A stretch of 64,000 nucleotides of DNA from Pseudaminobacter soli (ex Li et al. 2025) (GTDB lineage: Bacteria; Pseudomonadota; Alphaproteobacteria; Rhizobiales; Rhizobiaceae): contig NZ_PXYL01000001.1 of assembly GCF_003012705.1 (NCBI RefSeq), positions 496,001-560,000 on the forward strand. The letters are read 5' to 3'. Under the pieces are notes generated by a model. That model saw only the letters and a program-made list of their open reading frames with translations. It was not told the DNA's origin and did no database searches. Positions 8,915 through 16,819 of this stretch are shown here, in pieces. How positions within the stretch are numbered: the stretch's first letter is position 1; each line of letters starts with the position of its first letter. The position numbers and the translations under genes are program-made.

Positions 8915-8936
8915 TCTTCGAAAATCCCGATTGACA
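8914..8936 (+). promoter_or_regulatory. Candidate GntR operator site 2 and -35 element before the nicX-like operon
   Basis: ATCTTCGAAAAT (8914-8925) matches the 6019-6030 palindrome at 11 of 12 positions. Five bases later comes a perfect -35 hexamer TTGACA (8931-8936). The sequence 17 nt further (AAACTT) is a poor -10, which would suit an activated promoter. The nicX-like gene starts 81 bp downstream of the -35. Confidence 0.45.
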
Positions 8937-9017
8937 ACATCGCTGAAAGCAGGAAACTTAACTCCCAAGTAAAGAAATTCACTTGCCCTACGGGGAAGTG
9001 TCAAGGGGGGAGTTGCG

Positions 9018-10070
9018 ATGCTGCAAGAGCGCATCGAAGGGCGGTGGCTTGATTGCTTCCGCCGCGTCTTCAGGCTGAACGGAATCGGCCAAGGCACCAA
9101 GGTTGCCATCTTGTCCGAAACGCAGTCGCGGCCGGTGCTGGTGCATCTGTCCGACCTGGCGCTGCACGATCTCGGCGCCGAATACTGCATGATCCAGATG
9201 CCCACTCCGCGCCAGACCGCGCCGGTGCCGGTGAAATCGACCGGAACCTCATGGGCGATCCAGCACAACCGCGCGGTCATCGAGGCGTTGAAGCGCGTCG
9301 AAGTGATCGTGGACTGCACCGTTGAAGGGCTGATCCACGCTCCCGAATGGCCGGAGATCGAGGAGGCGGGCAACACGCGTCTTCTGGTGGTCTGCAACGA
9401 GCATCCGGAAATCCTCGAGCGCACCGAGCCGACGGCGGAGCTTGGCCCGAAGGTGGCGCTGGGTGTCCAGATGCTGCGCGAGGCGAGCGAAATGCGTGTC
9501 ACCTCGGCCGCCGGCACCGATCTCGTCATCGATCTGCGCGGCGCGCCCTGCGGCGGCACGCCCGGCTTCGGCACCCAGCCCGGCGCGGTGGCGCACTGGC
9601 CGGGCGGGCTGTGCCTGGCTTTCCCCGGTCAGAACGCCGTCAACGGCCGCATCGTCATGGACGTCGGCGACATGAACCTGACGTTCAAGAGCACGCTCAC
9701 CAGCCGCATCGATTTCACGGTCGAGAACGACTTCGTCACCGCCATCAAGGGCGACGGCATCGATGCCATCCATTTCCGCGAATACATGGAGGCCTGGGAC
9801 GACCGCAACGCCTACGGCATGAGCCATGTCGGCTGGGGCATGAACCCGCGTGCCCGGTGGGTCTCGGCGGCAATGTACGACAAGCGCGACATGCAGGCGG
9901 TCGAGTTCCGCGCACTGGCGGGGTCGTTCCTGTGGTCCACGGGGGCCAACCAATATGCCGGGCGCTACACGCTCGGCCATTTCGACCTGCCGATGCGCAA
10001 CTGCACCATCGCACTGGACAATAAGATCGTCGTCAAGAACGGCGTCCTGCAAGGGGAGCTGGCGCTCTGA
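9018..10070 (+). CDS. NicX-type 2,5-dihydroxypyridine 5,6-dioxygenase homologue
   Basis: A 350-residue protein collinear with Pseudomonas NicX. The conserved core MDVGDMNLTFKS, then REYMEAW, YGMSHVGWG and GHFDLP is clear, and the three NicX iron ligands align to H270 (SHVGWG), H321 and D323 (GHFDL). NicX opens 2,5-dihydroxypyridine to N-formylmaleamate in nicotinate breakdown. The other nic genes (NicAB, NicC, NicE, NicF) are absent from this window, so the real substrate may be another hydroxylated N-heterocycle. ATG 9018 follows a G-rich Shine-Dalgarno (GGGGGGAG). It heads an operon of at least seven genes, and the alpha/beta hydrolase two genes down could do the NicD-type deformylation. 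Confidence 0.83.
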   Translation: MLQERIEGRWLDCFRRVFRLNGIGQGTKVAILSETQSRPVLVHLSDLALHDLGAEYCMIQMPTPRQTAPVPVKSTGTSWAIQHNRAVIEALKRVEVIVDCTVEGLIHAPEWPEIEEAGNTRLLVVCNEHPEILERTEPTAELGPKVALGVQMLREASEMRVTSAAGTDLVIDLRGAPCGGTPGFGTQPGAVAHWPGGLCLAFPGQNAVNGRIVMDVGDMNLTFKSTLTSRIDFTVENDFVTAIKGDGIDAIHFREYMEAWDDRNAYGMSHVGWGMNPRARWVSAAMYDKRDMQAVEFRALAGSFLWSTGANQYAGRYTLGHFDLPMRNCTIALDNKIVVKNGVLQGELAL

Positions 10071-10088
10071 CGCCTTCGGAGAAATAGC

Positions 10089-11402
10089 ATGAGCGAAATT
10101 GCCGATTACTACGACCTGTCCCGCATCCGGCCGGAGGTCCAGAACGTCCTCAACCGGGTGAACGAACTGGGCCGCGAGCGCTTTGCCGGTCGCGCCAAGG
10201 CGGTCGACGACGACGCCTCCTTCCCGGTCGAAAACTACAGGGATCTCGCTGATGAAGGCTTTTTGGGCCTTTGCATCCCCGAGGAATTCGGCGGCTGGGG
10301 CTTTTCGATGTCGGAATACGCCATGGTCGGCGCCGAGATCGGAAAATATTGCGGTGCCACCGCGCTGACCTTCAACATGCACAACTCGTCCATGGCCTGG
10401 TCGCGCTTCATGTTCGACATGCCGAACCTGACGCCGGAGGAGAAGGCCACCTTCGCCCCGCTGCGCGAGCGCCAGTTCCGCCGCGCCGTCGCCAAGAAGG
10501 CGATCTTCTCGCAGCCGATTTCCGAGGGCGGCCAGAACTGGACCTCAAAACCCAACCAGACCCAGTGCCGCAAGGTCGAGGGCGGCTGGAAGATCAACGG
10601 TTTCAAGAAGTTCGCCTCGCTGGCGGGCTATTGCGATTACTACACGATCGTCTGCACCGAGGTGTTCGAAGGCCAGGAGCCGCGCCACGAGGACACGATG
10701 CTCTTCGTCGTCCACAAGGACACGCCGGGCCTCAGCGTGAAGGGCGAGTGGGACCCCCTCGGCATGCGCGGCACCAACAGCCGCGACCTGATCCTGAAGG
10801 ATGTCTTCGTCACCGCTGACGACCTTCTGATGCCGCGCGGCATCTTCAACAAGACGCTGCCCAACTGGCCGCACATGATGATCACGCTGTCGCCCACCTA
10901 TATGGGCGTGGCGCAGGGCGCCTATGACTTCATGGTGGACTACCTGAAGGGCAAGATCCCCGGCCAACCGCCGATCGACCGGCGCATGTACGCCACCAAG
11001 CGCATCGCCGTCGGCAAGATGTATGCGCGCCTCGCCAACATGCGCGCGCTCTGGTGGCAGGCTTTTGGCGAAGCCAAGGGCTTTCCCACCAAGGCCGAAG
11101 TCCTGCGCATGTATGCGGCGCAGTACAATGTCATGGAGGGCGCTGCCGAGATGACCTCGATGGCGATCCGCACCTGCGGCGGCCAGTCGATGCTGCGCTC
11201 GCTGCCGCTGGAGCGCATGTATCGCGACAGCCGCTGCGGCGCGCTGATGCTGCCCTTCACTTCGGAGATCATGGAGGACTATCTCGGCGTGCTCGCCCTC
11301 TACGAGATGGACGAGCTCGACCACGCTCCCGGCGACGAGGGCGGTGCCCGCAACTCGCTGTGGCGGGGCGATGCCGGCAGCGGCGCTCGCGCGGTCCGGT
11401 AG
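10089..11402 (+). CDS. Acyl-CoA dehydrogenase-fold flavoprotein, possibly a monooxygenase
   Basis: A 437-residue member of the acyl-CoA dehydrogenase superfamily: helical N-domain (LADEGFLGLCIPEEFGGWG), beta-domain (FSQPISEGGQNW replacing the usual TEPxAGSD signature) and helical C-domain (IRTCGGQSMLRSLPLERMYRD). At the site of the MCAD base (YEGTSEI in classical enzymes) this protein reads LPFTSEI, placing Pro389 where Glu is expected. Together with a small HpaC-like flavin reductase in the same operon, this points to a group D (DszC-like) FADH2/FMNH2-dependent hydroxylase rather than a beta-oxidation enzyme. An isovaleryl-CoA-dehydrogenase-like base elsewhere cannot be excluded. The gene lies 18 nt after nicX and 5 nt before the hydrolase. 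Confidence 0.8.
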   Translation: MSEIADYYDLSRIRPEVQNVLNRVNELGRERFAGRAKAVDDDASFPVENYRDLADEGFLGLCIPEEFGGWGFSMSEYAMVGAEIGKYCGATALTFNMHNSSMAWSRFMFDMPNLTPEEKATFAPLRERQFRRAVAKKAIFSQPISEGGQNWTSKPNQTQCRKVEGGWKINGFKKFASLAGYCDYYTIVCTEVFEGQEPRHEDTMLFVVHKDTPGLSVKGEWDPLGMRGTNSRDLILKDVFVTADDLLMPRGIFNKTLPNWPHMMITLSPTYMGVAQGAYDFMVDYLKGKIPGQPPIDRRMYATKRIAVGKMYARLANMRALWWQAFGEAKGFPTKAEVLRMYAAQYNVMEGAAEMTSMAIRTCGGQSMLRSLPLERMYRDSRCGALMLPFTSEIMEDYLGVLALYEMDELDHAPGDEGGARNSLWRGDAGSGARAVR

Positions 11403-11407
11403 CTCCC

Positions 11408-12700
11408 ATGCCGCTCGACCAAGTCCAGGTCATCGGTCATTGCCCAGCCTCTCCCGAGGCGGTCTGGGCAATTGCCGGCGACTTTTGCGGGCACTGGCAT
11501 CCGGGCATCGTCGCGATCCGCGAGGAGCGCGATGAACGCGGATCGCTGATCCGCGCCTTCACCGTCCACGGCGAAGACACGCTTTACCGCGAGCAGCTCA
11601 CCTGGTTCAGCGACAGCGACAGGTCGCTCGGCTACACGCATCTGGACGGCATCGCCGGCATCGAGCGTTACGACGCCCGTATGACCGTCTCCGCCGGCGA
11701 GGGCGGCGGCAGCGTCATCGAATGGACCGCCACGGTGGAGGCACCGGATGCGGTGCGGGCCGCGGCGGTCTGTGCAGGCACCAGGCCCGTCTTTGAGGCC
11801 GGCATCGCAGCGCTTTCGGAGCGTGCGCAACTCGGCGCGGCGACCATCCAAGAGGGGCCGCCCGAGCCGGTGGCCACAGAGGATTTCAGCTTCGGCGAAC
11901 AGCCTCGGTTGTCCCTGACCGTGACGCCGCCAAGAGATGGGCCGCTTTGCCTGTTCCTGCACGGCATCGGCGGGGCGCGCTGGAACTGGCGGGCGCAACT
12001 TGCCGCCGCGGGCAATGTGATGCGCGCGGCCGCGGTCGATTTGCGAGGATATGGCGGCAGCACGTTGGGCGCGAACCAGTCCACAATTGACGATTATTGC
12101 GCTGACATCCTGCGTATTCGCGACGCCCTCGGTGCCGACAAGCTGGTTCTGGTGGGCCTGTCCTACGGCTCCTGGATCGCCACCTCCTTTGCCATGCGCC
12201 ATCCCGAACTGCTGGCGGGGCTCGTCCTTTCGGGCGGCTGCACCGGCATGTCGGAGGCAGGGCCGGAGGAGCGGGAAGCTTTCCGCGTCAGCCGCGAAGT
12301 GCCGCTCGATGCCGGCCAGACACCGGCGGATTTCGCGCCGGCGGTGGTGAAAGTACTGGCTGGACCGAATGCCTCGGATGAGGTGAAGAGGCAGCTCTTC
12401 GACTCGATGGCCGCGATCCCGGCCCAGACCTACCGCGATGCGCTGGTTTGTTTCACCAACCCGCCCGAGCGGTTCGACTTTTCGCGGCTGACCATGCCGG
12501 TGCTGATGACGACGGGCGAACACGATCGGCTAGCATCGCCCGCCGAAATCCGGGGCGTTGCGGGCCGCATATTGGCTGAGGCGCCAATGGCCGACGTGCG
12601 CTACGAGACCATCGCAGATGCGGGCCACGTCTGCAATGTCGAGCAGCCCGAAGCCTACAGCCGCATCCTTCTGGATTTCCTGAGAAAGCTTCCGCAATGA
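11408..12700 (+). CDS. SRPBCC domain fused to alpha/beta hydrolase
   Basis: A 430-residue two-domain protein. Residues 1-145 look like an SRPBCC/polyketide-cyclase-type hydrophobic pocket domain (PASPEAVWAIAGDFCGHWHPG at the start). Residues about 165-430 are an alpha/beta hydrolase with oxyanion loop LFLHGIGG, nucleophile S252 in GLSYG, D373 in GEHDRL and H407 in AGHVCN. By position after a NicX homologue, an N-formylmaleamate deformylase (NicD-like) or other ring-cleavage-product hydrolase role is plausible. The added SRPBCC domain is unusual and might bind the substrate. ATG 11408 lies 5 nt after the previous stop with no clear RBS, implying translational coupling; the stop overlaps the TetR start (ATGA). 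Confidence 0.82.
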   Translation: MPLDQVQVIGHCPASPEAVWAIAGDFCGHWHPGIVAIREERDERGSLIRAFTVHGEDTLYREQLTWFSDSDRSLGYTHLDGIAGIERYDARMTVSAGEGGGSVIEWTATVEAPDAVRAAAVCAGTRPVFEAGIAALSERAQLGAATIQEGPPEPVATEDFSFGEQPRLSLTVTPPRDGPLCLFLHGIGGARWNWRAQLAAAGNVMRAAAVDLRGYGGSTLGANQSTIDDYCADILRIRDALGADKLVLVGLSYGSWIATSFAMRHPELLAGLVLSGGCTGMSEAGPEEREAFRVSREVPLDAGQTPADFAPAVVKVLAGPNASDEVKRQLFDSMAAIPAQTYRDALVCFTNPPERFDFSRLTMPVLMTTGEHDRLASPAEIRGVAGRILAEAPMADVRYETIADAGHVCNVEQPEAYSRILLDFLRKLPQ

Positions 12701-13386
12701 CCGCTCTTCCGCGCCGCCAGCAGAACCGAATTGAACGCGAGCGGCGCATTCTGGAGGCTGCGCTGAAGGTCTTTTCCGAGACCGGCTATTCCGGCGCGAC
12801 GATGGATGCCGTGGCCATCGAGGCGGGCCTGTCGAAGCCGACGCTCTACCAGTATTTCGCGTCCAAGGAAGCGCTCTTCTCGGCAATGATGCTGGGCGAG
12901 CGCGACCAGATGCTGGAGTTCTTCCAGCATCCCTCCGGCAAGGGCATTGTGGCCGATCTCCACGGCTTTGCCTGGGACTATGCCGATACGGTGATGCGCC
13001 CCGACCTCCTGTCGCTCGCGCGCCTGATCATCGGCGAGGTGCAGCGTTTCCCCGAAATCGGCCGCGCCTATCAGGAATCCGGTCCCGACCGTCTTCTGCG
13101 CGGGATCATGGACTATCTGGAAGGCCGCAGGGCTGCCGGACAGCTCGCCTTCGAGGATGCGGAACTGGCCGCGCAGGACCTTTGGGGCCTGATCCTTTCG
13201 GCCCCGCGAACCCAGGCTCTTTACATGCCCGACCATCTCCCCAACCGCGCGGAGGTCGCGCGATATCTGAACAACGGCCTCAGGGTATTCCTAAAAGCCT
13301 ATTCGACCCGGCCAGAGGAGGATCTGGCCAAATTAGAGGCGCTGATAAGCGCCCACTCCCTTCAGCAGGTGGAACATGACGATTGA
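12697..13386 (+). CDS. TetR-family transcriptional regulator
   Basis: A 229-residue TetR protein. The HTH is at residues about 15-60 (ILEAALKVFSETGYSGATMDAVAIEAGLSKPTLYQYFASKEALF), followed by a helical effector domain of the AcrR C-terminal type. It starts within the stop codon of the hydrolase (ATGA) and its 3' end overlaps the glutamine-synthetase-like gene by 11 nt, so it is embedded in the catabolic operon and probably acts as a local feedback regulator. No separate operator for it is obvious. Confidence 0.88.
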   Translation: MTALPRRQQNRIERERRILEAALKVFSETGYSGATMDAVAIEAGLSKPTLYQYFASKEALFSAMMLGERDQMLEFFQHPSGKGIVADLHGFAWDYADTVMRPDLLSLARLIIGEVQRFPEIGRAYQESGPDRLLRGIMDYLEGRRAAGQLAFEDAELAAQDLWGLILSAPRTQALYMPDHLPNRAEVARYLNNGLRVFLKAYSTRPEEDLAKLEALISAHSLQQVEHDD

Positions 13387-14716
13387 CGACTACCTGGCCG
13401 ATCCGGCCAGCCGATTTGCCACGGTCGCGATGACCGACACCAACGGGCTTCTACGCGGGCAGATGGTTTCCGTGGGTAGCCTGAAAGGGATCGCGAAAAG
13501 CGGCATGGGCATGTCGCCGGTGACCCTGGCGCTGGACCCCACAGATGTGGTTCAGACGATCCCCGGCGTCTCCGACGGCAGCTCCGACTTCCACGACGAC
13601 CCGCTGGTCGTCGACCCCGCTACCATTCGTCGTCTGCCATGGTCGAAGCCAGGGCACGACCTGCTAGTGCTCTCCAACTATTCCGGCGATACGGCCGAAC
13701 TCTGCCCGCGCTCAATCCTCAAGCGCGTGCTCGACCGCGTGGCCAAGGCCGGATACCTGCCACGCTACGGCATGGAGCTCGAATACACGTTGTTCGACGA
13801 GACGCCGGAAAGCGCGCGCGCCAAGGGCTATCGCAATCTCAAGACCGCGACCCAGCACAACAGCCACGACCTGGTGCTCTATCAAGTCGAGCAGACGGAA
13901 TGGTACGAAGCAGTTGCCGCAATGTGCGAGCCGCTGCGCATCGACCTAGCCAAGATGCATGAGGAGATCGGCGGCGGCTTCCTCGAAGCCTGCATCGCCG
14001 CTGGGGAGGGGCTTGAGCCCGCCGACCAACTGGTGCTCCTGAAGAATTTTCTGCGCGCCCTGGCCCAGAGGCAGGGCAAGTGCGTCACCTTCATGCCACG
14101 CTGGACAGAAGCGGCTGACAGTCAGTCGATCCATGTCCATGTCTCGTTGAAGAACCGAGAAGGCAACTCGATCTTCCACGACTCTTCGCAGAAGAACGCC
14201 GTGTCGCAGACCTTCCGCCACTTCATCGGCGGCCTGCAGACCTATATCGGCGACCTTACACTCCTCTTCCAACCGACGGTCAATTCCTACCGCCGCTTCG
14301 CGCCGGGAACATTCGCGCCTCCCGGCCTGACCTGGGGTTTTGAGAACCGCACGACCTGCTTCCGCATCGTCGGCCACGATGCCGGCTCGCTGCGCGTAGA
14401 AAACCGGCTGCCGGGCGCGGACACCAACCCCTACCTTACTGTCGCCGCCACGGTGGCGGCAGGCGTGGCCGGTATTCTGGAACAGATCGAACCCGAGCCA
14501 GAGACCATCGGCAACGGATACACGCAGGAGGCGCCCCGCGATTTCGCGCGCTCCATGCCCGAGGCGATCGACCGGCTGCGTCAATCGGAATTCGCGAAGG
14601 ACTGGTTTGGACCGCGTTTCGTCGAAGCTTTCACCTCCACCCGCGAAAGCCAGCACAACGAATTCCGCCGCAAGGTTCCCGATGTGGAACTGGAACGCTT
14701 CTTCGATCTGGGGTGA
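13376..14716 (+). CDS. Glutamine synthetase-like ligase (gamma-glutamylation of an amine)
   Basis: A 446-residue member of the GS superfamily outside the GlnA type: beta-grasp N-domain, then YGMELEYTLF (E134 and E136 at the metal/ATP site), SIHVHVSLKN (H253/H255) and RVENRLPGADTNPYL near the substrate site. Relatives include PuuA (gamma-glutamylputrescine synthetase), IpuC (isopropylamine) and the anilide synthases AtdA1/TdnQ, which attach glutamate to a toxic amine before oxidation. I therefore suggest ATP-dependent gamma-glutamylation of an amine substrate or intermediate of this pathway. No GlnA-type adenylylation loop is recognisable. It overlaps TetR by 11 nt, and the flavin reductase follows after 6 nt. 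Confidence 0.84.
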   Translation: MTIDDYLADPASRFATVAMTDTNGLLRGQMVSVGSLKGIAKSGMGMSPVTLALDPTDVVQTIPGVSDGSSDFHDDPLVVDPATIRRLPWSKPGHDLLVLSNYSGDTAELCPRSILKRVLDRVAKAGYLPRYGMELEYTLFDETPESARAKGYRNLKTATQHNSHDLVLYQVEQTEWYEAVAAMCEPLRIDLAKMHEEIGGGFLEACIAAGEGLEPADQLVLLKNFLRALAQRQGKCVTFMPRWTEAADSQSIHVHVSLKNREGNSIFHDSSQKNAVSQTFRHFIGGLQTYIGDLTLLFQPTVNSYRRFAPGTFAPPGLTWGFENRTTCFRIVGHDAGSLRVENRLPGADTNPYLTVAATVAAGVAGILEQIEPEPETIGNGYTQEAPRDFARSMPEAIDRLRQSEFAKDWFGPRFVEAFTSTRESQHNEFRRKVPDVELERFFDLG

Positions 14717-14722
14717 ACCAAG

Positions 14723-15238
14723 ATGGATGTAGACCTGCGCGCCCGTTTTCTGGAAGGCATGAGCCGCGCCGCCACCTTCGTGGCAGTCGCCACGACCGAT
14801 GGCGAAGCTGGCCGCTACGGGGTGACGATCAGTTCGCTCACCTCGGTTTCGGCCGATGGTGACCAGCCCTCGCTGCTGGCCTGCATCCACCAGCTCAGCC
14901 CGGCCGCGCCGGCCATACTGAAGAACCGGGCGTTCTGCGCGAACCTTCTGCAGGAGGACCAGCAGGACGTATCGGACCTCTTTGCCGGTCGTATCGGGGC
15001 AGGCGAGCATGCAGCTCGTTTCGACCGGGCGGCCTGGGTGCCGAGCCCGCTGGGCCAGCCGATGATCGACGGGGCGACGGCGGCGTTCGAGTGCCGCGTG
15101 GCGACGTCGCTTCTATGGGAGACCCATCACATCATCGTCGGGCGCGTCACGTCCGTGCGGCTTTCGGAAAGCCCGGCGGCGCTGCTCTATGGCCAGCGCA
15201 CCTATCGGCGCGCCGTGCGACTGCCCCCCGGCAACTGA
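14723..15238 (+). CDS. Flavin reductase, HpaC-like small component
   Basis: A 171-residue FMN-binding split-barrel protein of the HpaC/short flavin reductase type (FLEGMSRAATFVAVATTDGEAGRYGVTISSLTSVS, then LLACIHQLSPAAPAILKNRAFCANLL, then THHIIVGRVTSVRL). Such proteins use NAD(P)H to make free reduced flavin for a partner oxygenase; the acyl-CoA-dehydrogenase-fold protein at 10089-11402 is the obvious partner in this operon. ATG 14723 lies 6 nt after the GS-like stop, with only a weak RBS, so translational coupling is likely. Confidence 0.84.
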   Translation: MDVDLRARFLEGMSRAATFVAVATTDGEAGRYGVTISSLTSVSADGDQPSLLACIHQLSPAAPAILKNRAFCANLLQEDQQDVSDLFAGRIGAGEHAARFDRAAWVPSPLGQPMIDGATAAFECRVATSLLWETHHIIVGRVTSVRLSESPAALLYGQRTYRRAVRLPPGN

Positions 15239-15312
15239 GGAGCTTTCAAAACATCACGGGCAGTCGGCGGCAAGACCGGCGCCAACAAATCAAAGAGAGA
15301 GGAACGACAACT

Positions 15313-16767
15313 ATGACAGATATAACGGGAGTAGGAGCGGGGGTCGGTACAAACCAGCTCCGCAAGAATTCGCTCGGCCTGATCGCCGTGACATTCATGG
15401 TGATTTCGGCCGCTGCGCCACTGACCGGCGTGGCGGGCGCAATGCCGCTGGCCTTCATGCTGGGCAACGGCGCCGGCATTCCGGCCACGTTCATTTTCGT
15501 GACCCTCGTCATGCTGGCTTTCGCGGTCGGCTATGTCGCGATGTCGCGGCACGTCACCAATGCAGGCGCCTTCTACGCCTATGCCGCGCGCGGCCTGGGC
15601 GGTCGTGCTGCCGGCGCGGTAGCGATCACGGCGCTGGTCGCTTACAACGCCATGCAGTTCGGCCTGATCGGCCTTTTCGGCGGCATCGCGTCCGGCGTCT
15701 TCGCTGATTTCGGCCTGACGCTGCCCTGGTGGGGATGGAGCCTGATGGCCATAGCGCTAGTCGGCTTCCTCGGCTACCGGCAGGTGGACCTGTCGGCCAA
15801 GGTGCTCGTCTTCGTGGTGGCGCTGGAATATCTGGTCGTGCTGATCGTCGACTTCGCCATTCTAGGCAAGGGCGGTGCCGGCGGTCTGTCGTTCAATCTC
15901 TTCGACACGAACGCCATGTTCTCGGGCTCGCTGACGGCGGCGATTCTGTTCTGCCTGGGCTGCTTCATCGGCTTCGAGGCGACGACCATCTATGCCGAGG
16001 AGGCGCGCGAGCCGGAAAAGACCATTCCGCGCGCCACCTATCTCTCGGTGCTGATGATCGGCATTTTCTTCGTTTTCACGACCTGGCTGATGATCGTGGG
16101 CGTGGGTGCCGACAAGCTGGTGCCGACGATACAGGGCCTCCCCGACCCGTCGATGTTCTTCTTCGACCTTGCCGGCCAATATGTCGGCGGCCCGGTGCCG
16201 GCGATCGCGGGCATCCTTCTGGTGTCGAGCCTGTTCGCAGCCCTTTCGGCCTTCCACAACTACATCGCGCGCTACAGCTATGTGGCGGGGCGCGAAGGGC
16301 TTTTGCCGGCTGCCTTCGGCCGCACGCATGACGCCCACCAGAGCCCGCATATCGGCTCCGTGGTCCAGACCATCGGCGCGCTCATCGTTCTGGCATTCTT
16401 TGCCGGTCTGGGGCTCGACCCGGTGCTGAACATGTTCACCTGGATCAGCCAGGTCGGCACGCTGGGCGTGCTCGGCATGATGACCGTCACCTCTGTTTCG
16501 GTGATCGTCTTCTTCCGCCGGCACGGCGTTGCGGGTTCGCCGCTGTCCACCCTGATCCTGCCCCTGGTTTCAGGGGTGATCATGGCGGCGCTGTTCGTCT
16601 ACATCTTCATGAACTTCGGCGATCTGACCGGCACCACCGGTGGCGCGCTCGGCATCATCCTGCCGTCGCTGATCCCGGCTGCCGCTGTGGTTGGCTACTT
16701 TCTGGCACGGCGACTGGAAAAGACCAATCCGGCACGCTTCGCCCGGATGGGCCACAACCACGTCTGA
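15313..16767 (+). CDS. APC-superfamily amino acid/amine permease
   Basis: A 484-residue membrane protein with about 12 predicted transmembrane segments. It has the APC signature near TM1 (NSLGLIAVTFMVISAAAPLTGVAGAMP) and the IGFEATTIYAEEAREPEKTIPRA motif in TM6-loop. APC permeases bring in amino acids, polyamines or other amines by proton symport, so it is likely the uptake system for the substrate of this operon. ATG 15313 is preceded by GAGAGG; the frame is open further 5' but that overlaps the reductase. A strong terminator directly follows. Confidence 0.88.
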   Translation: MTDITGVGAGVGTNQLRKNSLGLIAVTFMVISAAAPLTGVAGAMPLAFMLGNGAGIPATFIFVTLVMLAFAVGYVAMSRHVTNAGAFYAYAARGLGGRAAGAVAITALVAYNAMQFGLIGLFGGIASGVFADFGLTLPWWGWSLMAIALVGFLGYRQVDLSAKVLVFVVALEYLVVLIVDFAILGKGGAGGLSFNLFDTNAMFSGSLTAAILFCLGCFIGFEATTIYAEEAREPEKTIPRATYLSVLMIGIFFVFTTWLMIVGVGADKLVPTIQGLPDPSMFFFDLAGQYVGGPVPAIAGILLVSSLFAALSAFHNYIARYSYVAGREGLLPAAFGRTHDAHQSPHIGSVVQTIGALIVLAFFAGLGLDPVLNMFTWISQVGTLGVLGMMTVTSVSVIVFFRRHGVAGSPLSTLILPLVSGVIMAALFVYIFMNFGDLTGTTGGALGIILPSLIPAAAVVGYFLARRLEKTNPARFARMGHNHV

Positions 16768-16792
16768 TCTGCTGCACTAATGCCTAGGCCCC

Positions 16793-16819
16793 CGGCGCGG
16801 AGATTTCCGCGCCGTTTTT
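16793..16819 (+). terminator. Terminator of the nicX-like operon
   Basis: CGGCGCGGA and TCCGCGCCG (16793-16801 and 16806-16814) form a 9-bp stem with loop GATT, followed by TTTTT. It sits 25 bp after the permease stop and immediately before the convergent efflux gene. Confidence 0.88.
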
